Positions 18,416 to 27,006 of a stretch of DNA of 54,747 nucleotides are shown here, one piece after another; positions within the stretch are counted from its first letter, which is position 1; the number at the start of each line of letters is the position of its first letter. The position numbers were made by a program, and so were the translations under genes. The DNA lies in the NCBI GenBank assembly GCA_025359135.1, contig JANYHJ010000062.1, forward strand, positions 1 to 54,747, in the 5' to 3' direction. The notes under the pieces are model-generated. The model was given only the letters and a program-made list of their open reading frames with translations. It searched no databases and was not told the origin of the DNA. The stretch comes from Gemmatimonadota bacterium (GTDB lineage: Bacteria; Gemmatimonadota; Gemmatimonadetes; Gemmatimonadales; Gemmatimonadaceae).

Positions 18416-19735
18416 GTGCCCCGCCTCGACTCAACGTTGCGCGCCGTCACATCCAGTCCGGCGCGCGCCGCGCGTATCGCCTTCGCTGCGTGTCTCGCGC
18501 TCGTCATCGTCGCTCCGCTTGGCTCCCGCGCGTCGCTCCACGCGCAAGCTGTGCCCGCGCCGGCGCCGCCCGCGCCTGTCACCCTCCTCACCGATCGCGC
18601 CCTCGACGGACGCGGCGGCACGCTCCAGGGCGCGCGCTTGGGCATCGCCGCCGGCCGCATCATCACACTCGCCTCCACCGACACCGCGCGCGTCATCGAC
18701 CTGCGCGGCTACACGGTGCTCCCCGGTTGGATCGACACCCACGTCCACCTCGACTCGCACTTCGACAAGTCGGGCCGCATTGCCACCGACAAGGAGCCCG
18801 CACTCGAGCAGTCGCTCGGCATCGCGCAGGCGGCGTGGGCCACGCTCATGGGCGGCTTCACCACGGTACAAAGCGTGGGCGACCTCGCCGAACGCCCGCT
18901 GCGCGACCTGATCCGCGATCACGGCTTCCCCGGGCCGCGCGTGCTCACCTCGCTCGCGCCCATCATCGGCCGCGGCGACTCGACCGGCACGCCGGAGCAG
19001 CTGCGCGCCATGGTGCGCGAGCGCAAGGCGCAGGGCGCGGACCTCATCAAGATCTTCGCCTCCACGAGCCAGCGCGTCGGCGCCAAGCCGACGCTCTCAC
19101 TCGCGCAGCTCACCATCCTCTGCGGCGAAGCGAAGGCACTCGGCCTGCGCAGCATGGTCCACGCCTACCGCGGACAGGTGGCCGTCGCCGGACGCGCCGG
19201 CTGCACACAGGTCGAGCACGGCACCTACGCCGCGCGCGAAGACGTTGAAGCGGCCGCACGCGCAGGCGCGTACCTCAGTCCGCAAGTCGGACTCGTCGTG
19301 CAGAACTACATCGAGAACAAGGCGCGCTACCTTGGCGTCGGCAACTATTCCGAAGCCGGCATGCAGACGATGCTGCGCGACCTGCCGCTCGACTTCGACG
19401 TCTGCCGCCTCATGATGGCCGCGCCCGGCGGCAAGGTCGTCTTCAGCACCGATGCCACCGCGGGGGCGCACGGCCGCAACGCCGACGAGTTCATCGGCCG
19501 TGTGCGCGACTGCGGCGTCTCGCCCATGCAAGCGCTCGTGAGCGCCAACGCGCTCGCGGCCGGGGCGATGGGGCTGGGCGACACGATCGGTGCGCTCGCA
19601 CCCGGCTTCGCGGCGGACGTGATCGCGCTCGACGGCGATCCCATCACCGACATCACCGCCGTCCGTCGTGTCGTCTTCGTGATGAAGGGCGGTGTCGTCT
19701 ACAAGTGGGATGGCGCGATCGCGGGACGGCGCTGA
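18416..19735 (+). CDS. Exported metal-dependent amidohydrolase
   Basis: A 439-residue amidohydrolase. The GTG start at 18416 lies three bases after the previous stop. A long basic n-region precedes the signal core (IAFAACLALVIVAPLG), with likely cleavage near LHAQ. Metal ligands are His109 and His111 in IDTHVHLD, a lysine in DLIKIFAS, histidines in SMVHAYRG and VEHGTYAA, and Asp in FSTDATAGAHG. The C-terminal signature LAPGFAADVIALDGDP is typical of imidazolonepropionase-like and Xaa-Pro/Xaa-Lys dipeptidase-like members. The last 30 codons are duplicated at 25250. Being tightly linked behind two propellers suggests that all three act on exported substrates, but this is inference. Confidence 0.9.
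   Translation: MPRLDSTLRAVTSSPARAARIAFAACLALVIVAPLGSRASLHAQAVPAPAPPAPVTLLTDRALDGRGGTLQGARLGIAAGRIITLASTDTARVIDLRGYTVLPGWIDTHVHLDSHFDKSGRIATDKEPALEQSLGIAQAAWATLMGGFTTVQSVGDLAERPLRDLIRDHGFPGPRVLTSLAPIIGRGDSTGTPEQLRAMVRERKAQGADLIKIFASTSQRVGAKPTLSLAQLTILCGEAKALGLRSMVHAYRGQVAVAGRAGCTQVEHGTYAAREDVEAAARAGAYLSPQVGLVVQNYIENKARYLGVGNYSEAGMQTMLRDLPLDFDVCRLMMAAPGGKVVFSTDATAGAHGRNADEFIGRVRDCGVSPMQALVSANALAAGAMGLGDTIGALAPGFAADVIALDGDPITDITAVRRVVFVMKGGVVYKWDGAIAGRR
19645..19709 (+). repeat. Copy 1 of 65-bp direct repeat (amidohydrolase C-terminal tail)
   Basis: Bases 19645-19709 match 25250-25314 at 63 of 65 positions, with the first 48 bases identical. In this copy the repeat encodes the end of the intact amidohydrolase (TDITAVRRVVFVMKGG). 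Copies are 5605 bases apart in the same orientation. Confidence 0.95.
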
Positions 19736-19817
19736 TCGTGGTGGCCTCGAATCCCGGATCACGCGCGCCTGGCTTTCGGCGGCCCGGATGCAGTGCGCTG
19801 CTTGCCGGCCCCCTATG

Positions 19818-19844
19818 TAAGCTGCTTAAACGGAGCTAACTCCG
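19818..19844. other. Two adjacent short palindromes upstream of the DUF4337 gene
   Basis: TAAGC-T-GCTTA (19818-19828) is followed after two bases by CGGAG-CTAA-CTCCG (19831-19844). They lie in the 154-base gap between the amidohydrolase stop and the next start, which is otherwise featureless. They could be a regulator site or a T-less terminator for the upstream operon. Nothing decides between these. Confidence 0.3.
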
Positions 19845-19889
19845 CGGCCGTGCCCCGTCCGCTGAGGGCCGGCCCGTACCTTCAGTTGC

Positions 19890-20480
19890 ATGGACATCGA
19901 CCCGATGGAGCCCGTCTCCGAGGCCGCCGAACGCGAGGCCCGGAGCCGCCTCAACACGCTCGTCGCCATCACCGTCGCGCTGCTCGCGACCTTCATGGGC
20001 GTCTGCAAGATCAAGGACGACAACATCGTCCAGGCCATGCAGCAGGCGCAGGCCGACCGCGTCGACCACTGGAGCTACTACCAGGCCAAGGTGGTGCGCG
20101 AGGAAGTGGCGCGCGCCGCCGCCGACCAGATGCGCGCGCAGGCGAGTGCGCCGGCGCCGGCGGCCGCGGCGCTCCGCGCGACGGCAGCGCGCTACGACTC
20201 GCTCGCGGACGCCGAGGCGACCAAGAAGCAGGCGGTGCGCGAGCAGGCCGAAGGCGACCAGAAGACGTACGACTCGCTCAACTATCGCGACGACCAGTTC
20301 GACCTGGCCGACGCGATGGCGGCGCTCGCGATTTCGCTCCTGGCGATCACCTCGCTGACACAGAAGCGGTGGCTCTACTGGGTGGCGCTGGTGCCCACGG
20401 GGGTGGCCGTGCTGATGGGACTGGCCGGGTTGTTGGGGTGGCACATCCACTCGGACGCCCTCGCGCGACTGCTCTCGTGA
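19890..20480 (+). CDS. DUF4337 family membrane protein
   Basis: A 196-residue membrane protein. A short cytoplasmic head contains the family start (EAAEREARSRLNTLVAITVA). A first membrane segment follows at about 23-42, then a long helical, Ala/Gln-rich section of about 45-130 likely to be coiled coil (YYQAKVVREEVARAAADQM). Two closing membrane segments lie at about 140-155 and 162-185. The KIKDDNIVQAMQQAQADRVDHWSYYQAK region, quoted here only in parts, is the DUF4337 hallmark (NIVQAMQQAQ, WSYYQAK). The function of the family is not known. No Shine-Dalgarno sequence is visible. It is followed 14 bases later by the next gene. Confidence 0.85.
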   Translation: MDIDPMEPVSEAAEREARSRLNTLVAITVALLATFMGVCKIKDDNIVQAMQQAQADRVDHWSYYQAKVVREEVARAAADQMRAQASAPAPAAAALRATAARYDSLADAEATKKQAVREQAEGDQKTYDSLNYRDDQFDLADAMAALAISLLAITSLTQKRWLYWVALVPTGVAVLMGLAGLLGWHIHSDALARLLS

Positions 20481-20494
20481 GGCGAGGGCCGACG

Positions 20495-21784
20495 ATGCAC
20501 CGCGTGCCGCGCGCAAGCCGACGCTGCATGCTCCCGCGCCTCGCCGCCGGCGCGATGGGCGCGTTGCTCGGCGCCTGTGCGAGCGGTGGTCCGCTGCCCG
20601 ACGCCACGGCGGGCGGTGTCGCTCCCACGTCCCAGGTCGCCGGCGAATGGGTGGACGTGCGCAAGACGACCGCGAGCGACTCGACCATCTGGGTGCTGGC
20701 CGCTGACGGTGACGATGCGCTACTCACCGTGCACAAGGGCGCCGACGGCACCCGCCGCGAGGAGCGCCAGCACTACGGGCGTTGGAGCGAGGGGCGCGTC
20801 ACCGATTCGTCGGGCGCGAGCGTGCGCGCGCTCTGTTTCGTGCGGCGGCCGGGACGCGACGCCCCGTCGTGCGATGCGATCGTGCTCGATTCGCTGCGCG
20901 TGGGCGGTGCCATGCGGCGCCGGCTCACGGTGCGCGGATACGTGGGCCAGCATCACACCACGGATCGCGTGCTGGTGGAGCGGCCGAGTGCGAGCGTGGC
21001 GGCCGCGGCACCGACCGCTGCGCCGACCGATGATGCGGCGAGCAGCGACTCCGCCGGCCCCGCGGGCAGCGGCGAGTATCACCCGCGCTCGGTGCAGCCG
21101 GAGCGGCCGAGCGTGGCGACGCATGCGGGTACGGTCGCCACGGGCTACCTCGAACTCGAAACCGGACTCGAGCACGACAGCTATCCCGACGCCACGCGCG
21201 GCGTGCAGCTCGGCTCCGTCTTCAAGCTCGGGCTCGCCAAGCACGTGCAGCTGGCGCTCACGCTGCCGGGCGCAGCCGTCACGGGCATTCCCTTCGGCGT
21301 CGGCGATGTCAGCCTCGGACTCAAATGGCGCGTGAGCGAGGACCAGCCACTGCTGCAGGACATCGCGATCCTGCCGTCGATCAAGTTCAACTCGGGCGGC
21401 GATCGTGGCACGGGCACCACCGACGTGAGCCTGCTACTCATCAACAGCCGCACCTTCGGACCCATCGGCGTGGACGTGAACGTGGGCGCGACGTGGCGGA
21501 GCGGCGACGGCACGCAGGTGCCGCAGACGGCGACGCTCTGGACCGTCGCGGCGGGCATCCCGATTTCGGGCGCGCTGGGCTGGGCGCTCGAGACCTACGG
21601 GCTGCCGGGCACGTCGGGTCCCGCAGGGAGCGCGCCGATTGTGGCCGTGCTCACGGGCCCAACGTGGGTGGTACGGCCCGAGCTCGCACTCGACGCGGGC
21701 GTGATCATCCCGGTGACGGGGGCGCAGCCACGCGCGCTCTACCTGGGACTCGTCGCGAGCCTCGGGCGGTTGGTGCCGAGGTAG
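20495..21784 (+). CDS. Lipoprotein-headed outer-membrane beta-barrel-like protein
   Basis: A 429-residue exported protein with two parts. The N-terminus has a good lipobox (LLGAC, Cys about 28), followed by a small beta domain (about 45-175) resembling a secreted quality-control or NlpE-like domain. A low-complexity Ala/Ser/Pro linker at about 170-200 separates it from a C-terminal half (about 205-429). That half is built of amphipathic strands (GYLELETGLEHDSYPD, VQLALTLPGAAVTG, VGDVSLGLKWRV) like the transporter/phenol-degradation MetA-type outer-membrane barrel family. The barrel family match is by pattern (FGVGDVSLGLKWR). Co-transcription with the DUF4337 gene is likely. Confidence 0.7.
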   Translation: MHRVPRASRRCMLPRLAAGAMGALLGACASGGPLPDATAGGVAPTSQVAGEWVDVRKTTASDSTIWVLAADGDDALLTVHKGADGTRREERQHYGRWSEGRVTDSSGASVRALCFVRRPGRDAPSCDAIVLDSLRVGGAMRRRLTVRGYVGQHHTTDRVLVERPSASVAAAAPTAAPTDDAASSDSAGPAGSGEYHPRSVQPERPSVATHAGTVATGYLELETGLEHDSYPDATRGVQLGSVFKLGLAKHVQLALTLPGAAVTGIPFGVGDVSLGLKWRVSEDQPLLQDIAILPSIKFNSGGDRGTGTTDVSLLLINSRTFGPIGVDVNVGATWRSGDGTQVPQTATLWTVAAGIPISGALGWALETYGLPGTSGPAGSAPIVAVLTGPTWVVRPELALDAGVIIPVTGAQPRALYLGLVASLGRLVPR

Positions 21785-21828
21785 CGCGCGGCGCGCGCGA
21801 GGCGCTGGACGCGGCGCCCTCGGGCGAC

Positions 21829-24800
21829 TCAGCCCGACTTGGTCGGTGCGTGCTCCCGGCACCCCGGCGTCGCCGCTCGCACGTCCGGCGCGCGCAGCGT
21901 CGGTCGCCCGCGAGACACGAGCGTCGCATTCACCGCCGGTATCGCGCGCTCCACCACGCGCCGCCAGCGCACCAGTTGCTCGCCCAGCGTCTTGCACGAC
22001 GCCGCGAATGCCGCCTGCATCGCCGCCGTCGGCGCCAAGTCCGCGTTGTCGTGCGCGGCGTACTGGCTCACGAATGCGCCGTTCAAGTCGCGGAAGCTCG
22101 GCGGCAGCGTGCGTAGCGCAACACGGGCGACACGCGCGTCGTCCGCAGCGCCCGCCACCGAGTCGAGCGCCGCCCCGAGCGCCGCCACGGGCTCGAACGA
22201 GGTGAGCGACGCGTCCGACGAGGTCGCCGACGAGAGCGAGGTGCGCAGCACCGTCGCCGCCTGCTGCGCCTCGTACGCCACCTGCGCGGCGCCGACGAGC
22301 GACGCCAGCAACGCGTGCTGCGCGGCCAGCCCCGCCGCCGTCACCGGCGACCGGGGATCGTTGCGCACAGCCACTGTCTGCGTGCTCGTCACACCGTCGA
22401 CAACCAGGCGCAACGTGTAGCGACCTGGCAGGGCGAGCCTGCCTTCGGGCGACACCGGCGTGCGGCCCGGCGTCGCGTTGATCTCGAAGCTGTGCGTGAA
22501 CGACGCCGGCGCGTCGTGCCGGAGGTCCCAGTGCGCGCGGTGCATGCCGGCGCTCGTCGCGAGTGGCGACGGTGGCGCGAGCCAGAAGTCCGGATGCGGC
22601 GGGCGCGCCGCTTCCGGCACCGGAGCGGGTGTCACGCTCGAGAGGTGGCGCACCACGCGGCCCGCCGCGTCGAGCACGTCGATCGTGAGCGGGCCCGACG
22701 CCGCGTTCGGCAGCCAATAGTCGAGCGTCACACCGTCGACCGGATTCTCCGCGTGCGGAATCTCGGGCGGGAAGGGGGTGTTCCAGTTCGTGTTGCGTCG
22801 CACGCGGACCGCGGCACCCGGCGCGAAGAGCGTGGGTCGTGTCGGCACGGCCGCGAGCTGGCGGAGCCGCGCGACGTCGTCGAGGATCCAGATGCCACGC
22901 CCATGCGTGCCGATGACGAGATCGTCGTCGCGGACCTCGATGTCGCGCACCGGCGTGTTGGGCAACCGGTCGTTGAACGGCTGCCAGTGGTCGCCGTCGT
23001 CGAACGAGACGTGCATGCCGCTCTCGGTGCCGGCGTAGAGGAGCCCCGCGCGCTTCGTGTCAGCGCGGATCACGCGCGCGAAGCTGCCGCTCGCCTCGTC
23101 GACAGGCAGTCCGGTGGTGATGCGCGTCCACGTCGTGCCGTAGTCGCGCGTGCGGTAGAGGTACGGCGCGAAGTCGCCGTCGCGCAGGTACTCGATGGCC
23201 ACGTACGCCACGCCGGCCGCGTGATGCGAGGCCTCGACGGCCGACACGTTCGCGCGGAGTGGCGCCGGGATCCCGGGAATGCTCACGTCGGTCCACGTCG
23301 TGCCCTCGTCGCGCGTGACGTGCACGAGCCCGTTGCTGGTGCCCACCCAGATGACGCCCTTGGCGATCGTGGACGCCGACATCGACTCGATCGAGCCGCG
23401 CGCCCCCGGCGTCTTCGCTGCGGTCGCGGAGTCCATCCCCTTGGGGACGCCGAGTTCAGGCGACAGCCGCCGCCAGTGCGCGCCGCCGTCGGTGGTCGCC
23501 GCCACGTAGTTGAGCCCCGCGAGCAGCATGGATGCATTCCACGGCGCCCAGACGATCGGCTGCGACGAACTCGTGCGCGCCTTGGCGGCCGGATCGATGG
23601 CCGGGCTCACGTTGATCCACTGCTCGCTCGGGTACGTGATCTGCACGAGCCCGTTGCCGCTCGCGTACACCACGTTCGGGTTTTTCGGGTCCGGCACGAT
23701 GGTACCCCACTCCCAGCCGTTGACCGGATTCCAGTCGTGCATGGTGATGGCGCCATTGTTGCCGCGGCTTCGCGTGCGGATCGCGCCCGCATCCTGCTGC
23801 GTGGCGTAGATCCAGTACGGGTACGACCGGTCGGTGGCGATGTGGTAGACCTGCTCGACCGACTGGTTGTACCACGAGCTCCACGTTGCGCCGCCGTCGA
23901 GCGTGATCGTCGCGCCCTGGTCGAGTCCCATGAGGATGCGGCGTCCGTCCGTCGGGTCGATCCAGAGCTGCTGCGGGTCGTCGCCACCGGGCGCGCCCTT
24001 CCACCCCGTGAAGGTGTGGCCGCCATCCACCGACTTGTACGCCGCGGTGTTGATCGTGTACACGACGTCCGGATTCTTCGGGTCCACGTACACGCCGCAG
24101 CTGTAGCCGCCCTGGCCGCTGCGGATCCGTTCGTCATCGGCGGCCATCGTCGTCCACGAGGCGCCGCCATCGTCCGAGCGGTAGAGGCCGTCGTTGCCGA
24201 TGAGGTAGAGGCGCTCTGCGTTGGTCCCCTGCGCCACCGCGAGCGACGTGCGCCCCTCGAGCCGTGGCAGGCCGCGTGGCCGGAGCTCGGTCCACGTCGC
24301 GCCGCCGTCGAGCGACTTCCAGATCGCCGTGCCGGTGCGCGTGGTGTCCGCGTTGACGCGCGTGCCCAGGCCGAACTGCCAGGAACGCAGCGACCGCTGC
24401 GCGTACGCGGGCGACACCCAGTGCGTCACCGTCGTCGCGTAGATCACCTGCGGCACGTCGTACGCCCGCGCGAGCTTGGCGATGCCCGTCGCGTCGTCCA
24501 CGAAGAGCGTCTTGCTCCAGGTGCGCCCGCCATCGGTCGAGCGGAAGACGCCGCGCCATTCGCTCCGCGCGATCGGGTCGCCCAGCGCGCCGACGAGCAC
24601 CACGTTCGCGTCGCGCGGGTCCACGAGCATCGTCTGGATGTGCCGCGTGAGCGCGAGCCCCACGTGCTGCCACGTGCGCCCCGCATCCATCGACCTGTAG
24701 ACGCCGTTGCCCTGATCGAGCGTGCCGCCCGTGAGCATGTCGCCGGTGCCGACGTACACCACGTCCGGATCGCTCGGCGCCACTTCCACCGCGCCCACGC

Positions 24801-25086
24801 TCGAGACATCCTTGACGCCATCGAAGAGGGGCGTCCACACCTGGCCGGCGCTGGTCGTCTTCCACACGCCACCGCCGGGGTAGCCGGCGTAGAAGGTGCC
24901 GGGCTGGCCGATCACGCCGGTGACGGCGCCGGCGCGGCCCCCGCGAAACGGGCCGACGTTGCGCCACGGGAGTTCGGCCAATAGACGCTTGTCCACGGGG
25001 CCCTGTGCAGGCGCGGTGTGCGGACAGAGGCCCGGCAGGACCAGCATGAACGCGGCGAACCAGCGAGGTGAGCACAGGCGCGGCAT
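21829..25086 (-). CDS. Exported sortilin-type beta-propeller protein 3
   Basis: A 1085-residue third paralogue, on the opposite strand to the other two. The signal peptide starts at ATG 25086 and ends near APAQ. Asp-boxes include YRSMDAGRTW, FRSTDGGRTW, WKSLDGGATW, YRSDDGGASW, YKSVDGGHTF, YRTRDYGTTW and VSFDDGDHW. Closest relation is to paralogue 2, judged from shared blocks: GGVWKTTSAGQVW, WKGAPGGDDPQQLWIDP versus its RGAPGGDDYQKAWINP, and the STxxDYGTTW elements. The closing block is GTHGRGIWILDDVARLRQL, then an Ig-like domain (ENPVDGVTLDYWLPN) and a helical C-terminus with a late Cys pair. An in-frame upstream ATG at 25170 is less likely. Confidence 0.88.
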   Translation of the reverse strand: MPRLCSPRWFAAFMLVLPGLCPHTAPAQGPVDKRLLAELPWRNVGPFRGGRAGAVTGVIGQPGTFYAGYPGGGVWKTTSAGQVWTPLFDGVKDVSSVGAVEVAPSDPDVVYVGTGDMLTGGTLDQGNGVYRSMDAGRTWQHVGLALTRHIQTMLVDPRDANVVLVGALGDPIARSEWRGVFRSTDGGRTWSKTLFVDDATGIAKLARAYDVPQVIYATTVTHWVSPAYAQRSLRSWQFGLGTRVNADTTRTGTAIWKSLDGGATWTELRPRGLPRLEGRTSLAVAQGTNAERLYLIGNDGLYRSDDGGASWTTMAADDERIRSGQGGYSCGVYVDPKNPDVVYTINTAAYKSVDGGHTFTGWKGAPGGDDPQQLWIDPTDGRRILMGLDQGATITLDGGATWSSWYNQSVEQVYHIATDRSYPYWIYATQQDAGAIRTRSRGNNGAITMHDWNPVNGWEWGTIVPDPKNPNVVYASGNGLVQITYPSEQWINVSPAIDPAAKARTSSSQPIVWAPWNASMLLAGLNYVAATTDGGAHWRRLSPELGVPKGMDSATAAKTPGARGSIESMSASTIAKGVIWVGTSNGLVHVTRDEGTTWTDVSIPGIPAPLRANVSAVEASHHAAGVAYVAIEYLRDGDFAPYLYRTRDYGTTWTRITTGLPVDEASGSFARVIRADTKRAGLLYAGTESGMHVSFDDGDHWQPFNDRLPNTPVRDIEVRDDDLVIGTHGRGIWILDDVARLRQLAAVPTRPTLFAPGAAVRVRRNTNWNTPFPPEIPHAENPVDGVTLDYWLPNAASGPLTIDVLDAAGRVVRHLSSVTPAPVPEAARPPHPDFWLAPPSPLATSAGMHRAHWDLRHDAPASFTHSFEINATPGRTPVSPEGRLALPGRYTLRLVVDGVTSTQTVAVRNDPRSPVTAAGLAAQHALLASLVGAAQVAYEAQQAATVLRTSLSSATSSDASLTSFEPVAALGAALDSVAGAADDARVARVALRTLPPSFRDLNGAFVSQYAAHDNADLAPTAAMQAAFAASCKTLGEQLVRWRRVVERAIPAVNATLVSRGRPTLRAPDVRAATPGCREHAPTKSG

Positions 25087-25211
25087 GGCGGCGAAGATTC
25101 GAAGGTCGAGAGCGCTCAGCCGAGAGCCGGCCGAGAGGGGACGGGAGAAGGTAGCTCGAGGCGCTCGCATCGCCCACCGTGGTGGCGCCGCGACCGCCGG
25201 CGCCGAGGACG

Positions 25212-25337
25212 ATGACGCCCGGGAACGCCAGCTCGACCTCGCGCGTCGCCACCGACATCACCGCCGTCCGTCGTGTCGTCTTCGTGATGAAGGGCGGAGT
25301 CGTCTACACGTGGGCGGGAGCGTGCGCGACCCGCTAG
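25212..25337 (+). pseudogene. Relic C-terminal tail of an amidohydrolase
   Basis: From 25251 the plus strand reads TDITAVRRVVFVMKGG and then VVYTWAG to a TAG at 25335-25337, in the same frame as the tail of the intact amidohydrolase ending at 19735. Upstream, the frame is open only back to an ATG at 25212 with no similarity to an amidohydrolase. No catalytic core precedes it. This is therefore the last 28 or so codons of a lost or partly copied gene, sitting in the 247-base gap between two leftward genes and overlapping the stop of the second by four bases. Confidence 0.75.
25250..25314 (+). repeat. Copy 2 of 65-bp direct repeat (relic tail)
   Basis: Matches 19645-19709 with mismatches only at 25298 (A for T) and 25309 (C for A). 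Similarity ends abruptly at both sides: at the left before 25250 and at the right after 25314, although the frame stays open to 25337. Confidence 0.95.
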
Positions 25338-26656
25338 CGGATGTTGGCGCCGTTGACCGGCCCGCCGTGGAAGAACGCCGCCGGCGTCATCACGCCGTTG
25401 GCCTTGAACACCGCGCCGTCCTTGAGCACGAAGCGCACGTCGCGCACCGCATCGATCTTCTCGAGCGGATTGCCGGTCATCGCCACGAGATCGGCCGCCA
25501 TCCCGACCTTGATCGGACCGCGCTTGTTCTCCGTCTCGCTCACCCGGTAGCCGCCGATCGTCATCGCGCGCAGGATGTCGACGGGCGGGATGCCGGCCGC
25601 CTTCCACGTCTCGATGAAGTCGATGGCCACCTCGCCGCGCGTCTTGCCAGGCACGTAGTAGTCGGCGTCGGTCGAGAAGGTGAGGTTGACCTTGTTCTCG
25701 TACGCGTTCTTGAGGCCGGCCACGGTCTTCGCGTAGCGCGCCGGGTTGGTGTGGTTCCCCTCGAGCAGGGTGATCGGCGTCTCGGTGCCGGCGCGCCAGA
25801 TCCCCTTCTTCGCCATCAGCTTGTGCATCTCGTCGGTGAGCCCGTTGTCGTGCGCGATGCTCCAGAGCCCCGCCTCGATCGCGCGGCGGGCGCCATCCAC
25901 CGTCTGCACGTGGCCCTCGACCTTCATGCCGATGCGCGCCGCCTCGCTCACGAAGAGCGCGATGTCCTCCACCGTGTAGCCCCACGGCTTGCAGTCGACG
26001 CAGATCTTGATCACGCGCGCGCCGAAGAGCGCGTTCTGTCGCACGGCCTTGATGATCTCGTCGTGCGTGTCGGCGTCGAGGTACTCGGGATAGACGATCT
26101 TGTGGTCGCGCGCCATCTCGGGCGTCGGCCAGAACTGTCCGCCCATGCCACCGATGATGATCCCCGAGTTGATGATTGTCGGGCCCGGCACCCAGCCCTG
26201 CTCGATCGCCTGCCGCAGCGCGACGTCGGCGTAGTTGCCGTTGTTCCCCATGTCGCGCACGATCGTGAACCCCGCCGCCAGCATCTGGATCCCGTTCGAG
26301 ACGGCCTGGATCGCGCGCAGCGGTGTCGACTCGAGAATCGTGGTGACGTAGTAGCTGTTGCGCTCGGGTTCCACCTTGTACGTGAGCGCCAGATGGTTGT
26401 GGGCATCGACGAAGCCGGGGCTCACCGTCAGTTGCGACAGGTCAATGACCGTCGCCCCCTGCGGGATCGCCACGTTGCCACCGACCGCGGTGAACTTCCC
26501 CTTCTCGACGAGAATCACCTGGTTGGTGGCCACCGTCCCCGCCTCGGGGTCGATGAGTCGCCCCGCCTTGATGGCGGTGACCTGAGCGAAACTCGATGAA
26601 TTCGTGGTCGCGGCGAGAACCAACGCGGCAACGGCGATGAACGCAGGACGGCGCAT
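25334..26656 (-). CDS. Exported imidazolonepropionase-like amidohydrolase
   Basis: A 440-residue exported amidohydrolase. The signal peptide (MRRPAFIAVAALVLAATT) is cleaved near SFAQ. The domain order is sandwich (AIKAGRLIDPEAGTV), barrel, sandwich. Metal ligands are the HxH of FVDAHNHLAL, a lysine in VIKICVDCK, histidines in VEGHVQT and SIAHDNG, and Asp in TFSTDADYYV. The end has GPIKVGMAADLVAMTGNPL. ATG 26656 is chosen because it opens the signal peptide and has GGAG nine bases upstream. The gene is divergent from the SARP-type regulator at 27007. Confidence 0.9.
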   Translation of the reverse strand: MRRPAFIAVAALVLAATTNSSSFAQVTAIKAGRLIDPEAGTVATNQVILVEKGKFTAVGGNVAIPQGATVIDLSQLTVSPGFVDAHNHLALTYKVEPERNSYYVTTILESTPLRAIQAVSNGIQMLAAGFTIVRDMGNNGNYADVALRQAIEQGWVPGPTIINSGIIIGGMGGQFWPTPEMARDHKIVYPEYLDADTHDEIIKAVRQNALFGARVIKICVDCKPWGYTVEDIALFVSEAARIGMKVEGHVQTVDGARRAIEAGLWSIAHDNGLTDEMHKLMAKKGIWRAGTETPITLLEGNHTNPARYAKTVAGLKNAYENKVNLTFSTDADYYVPGKTRGEVAIDFIETWKAAGIPPVDILRAMTIGGYRVSETENKRGPIKVGMAADLVAMTGNPLEKIDAVRDVRFVLKDGAVFKANGVMTPAAFFHGGPVNGANIR

Positions 26657-27006
26657 GTCGGGGGACTCCGGAACGAGTGGCGAAAGCAAGGTGTCGCGCA
26701 CATACGCGCGCCGCGCGACGGTCGTCAAGACGAACCATCGAGCGGTGGCACTGCTGTGTTTCCACTAACGCCATTTGTCTCGGTCTCGGCGCGCCTCCGG
26801 AAGCGTCCGGACCGTGTAGGAATATCCTTTCCAACCACTGGCGCGCTCCAGCGGTCTAACGAGCGTTCTCACCTTGGGCGTTGACGCTCGATGCCGGCCG
26901 CCAGCATGTTCGGCGAGCCAGAACAGGCTCACGGCGCCCTGACATGCAGTTGCTTGGCGGCCCGGCGACAGCCATGTCGCGGCGCCCGATCGTTCCGGAG
27001 ACGTCG
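26657..27006. other. 350-base divergent intergenic region with no gene
   Basis: This is the only gap over 300 bases. It separates the leftward amidohydrolase from the rightward SARP-type regulator and must contain both promoters. An AGGA-ATA-TCCT palindrome lies around 26818-26828. TTGACG near 26881 could be a rightward -35 element, but no good -10 follows. The regulator frame is open upstream through it, so in-frame starts at 26944 and 26974 cannot be fully excluded. No small gene or RNA is supported. Confidence 0.5.

Noticed and set aside
22315-24984. Very long open frame on the plus strand (889 codons) opposite propeller 3
   Set aside because: Its Arg/His/Val-rich translation has no domain or signal peptide. 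The minus-strand gene has clear Asp-box repeats, and long opposite-strand frames are expected at this GC content.
25087-25170. Upstream ATG at 25170 for propeller 3
   Set aside because: It would put 28 polar and basic residues before the signal peptide that begins at 25086.
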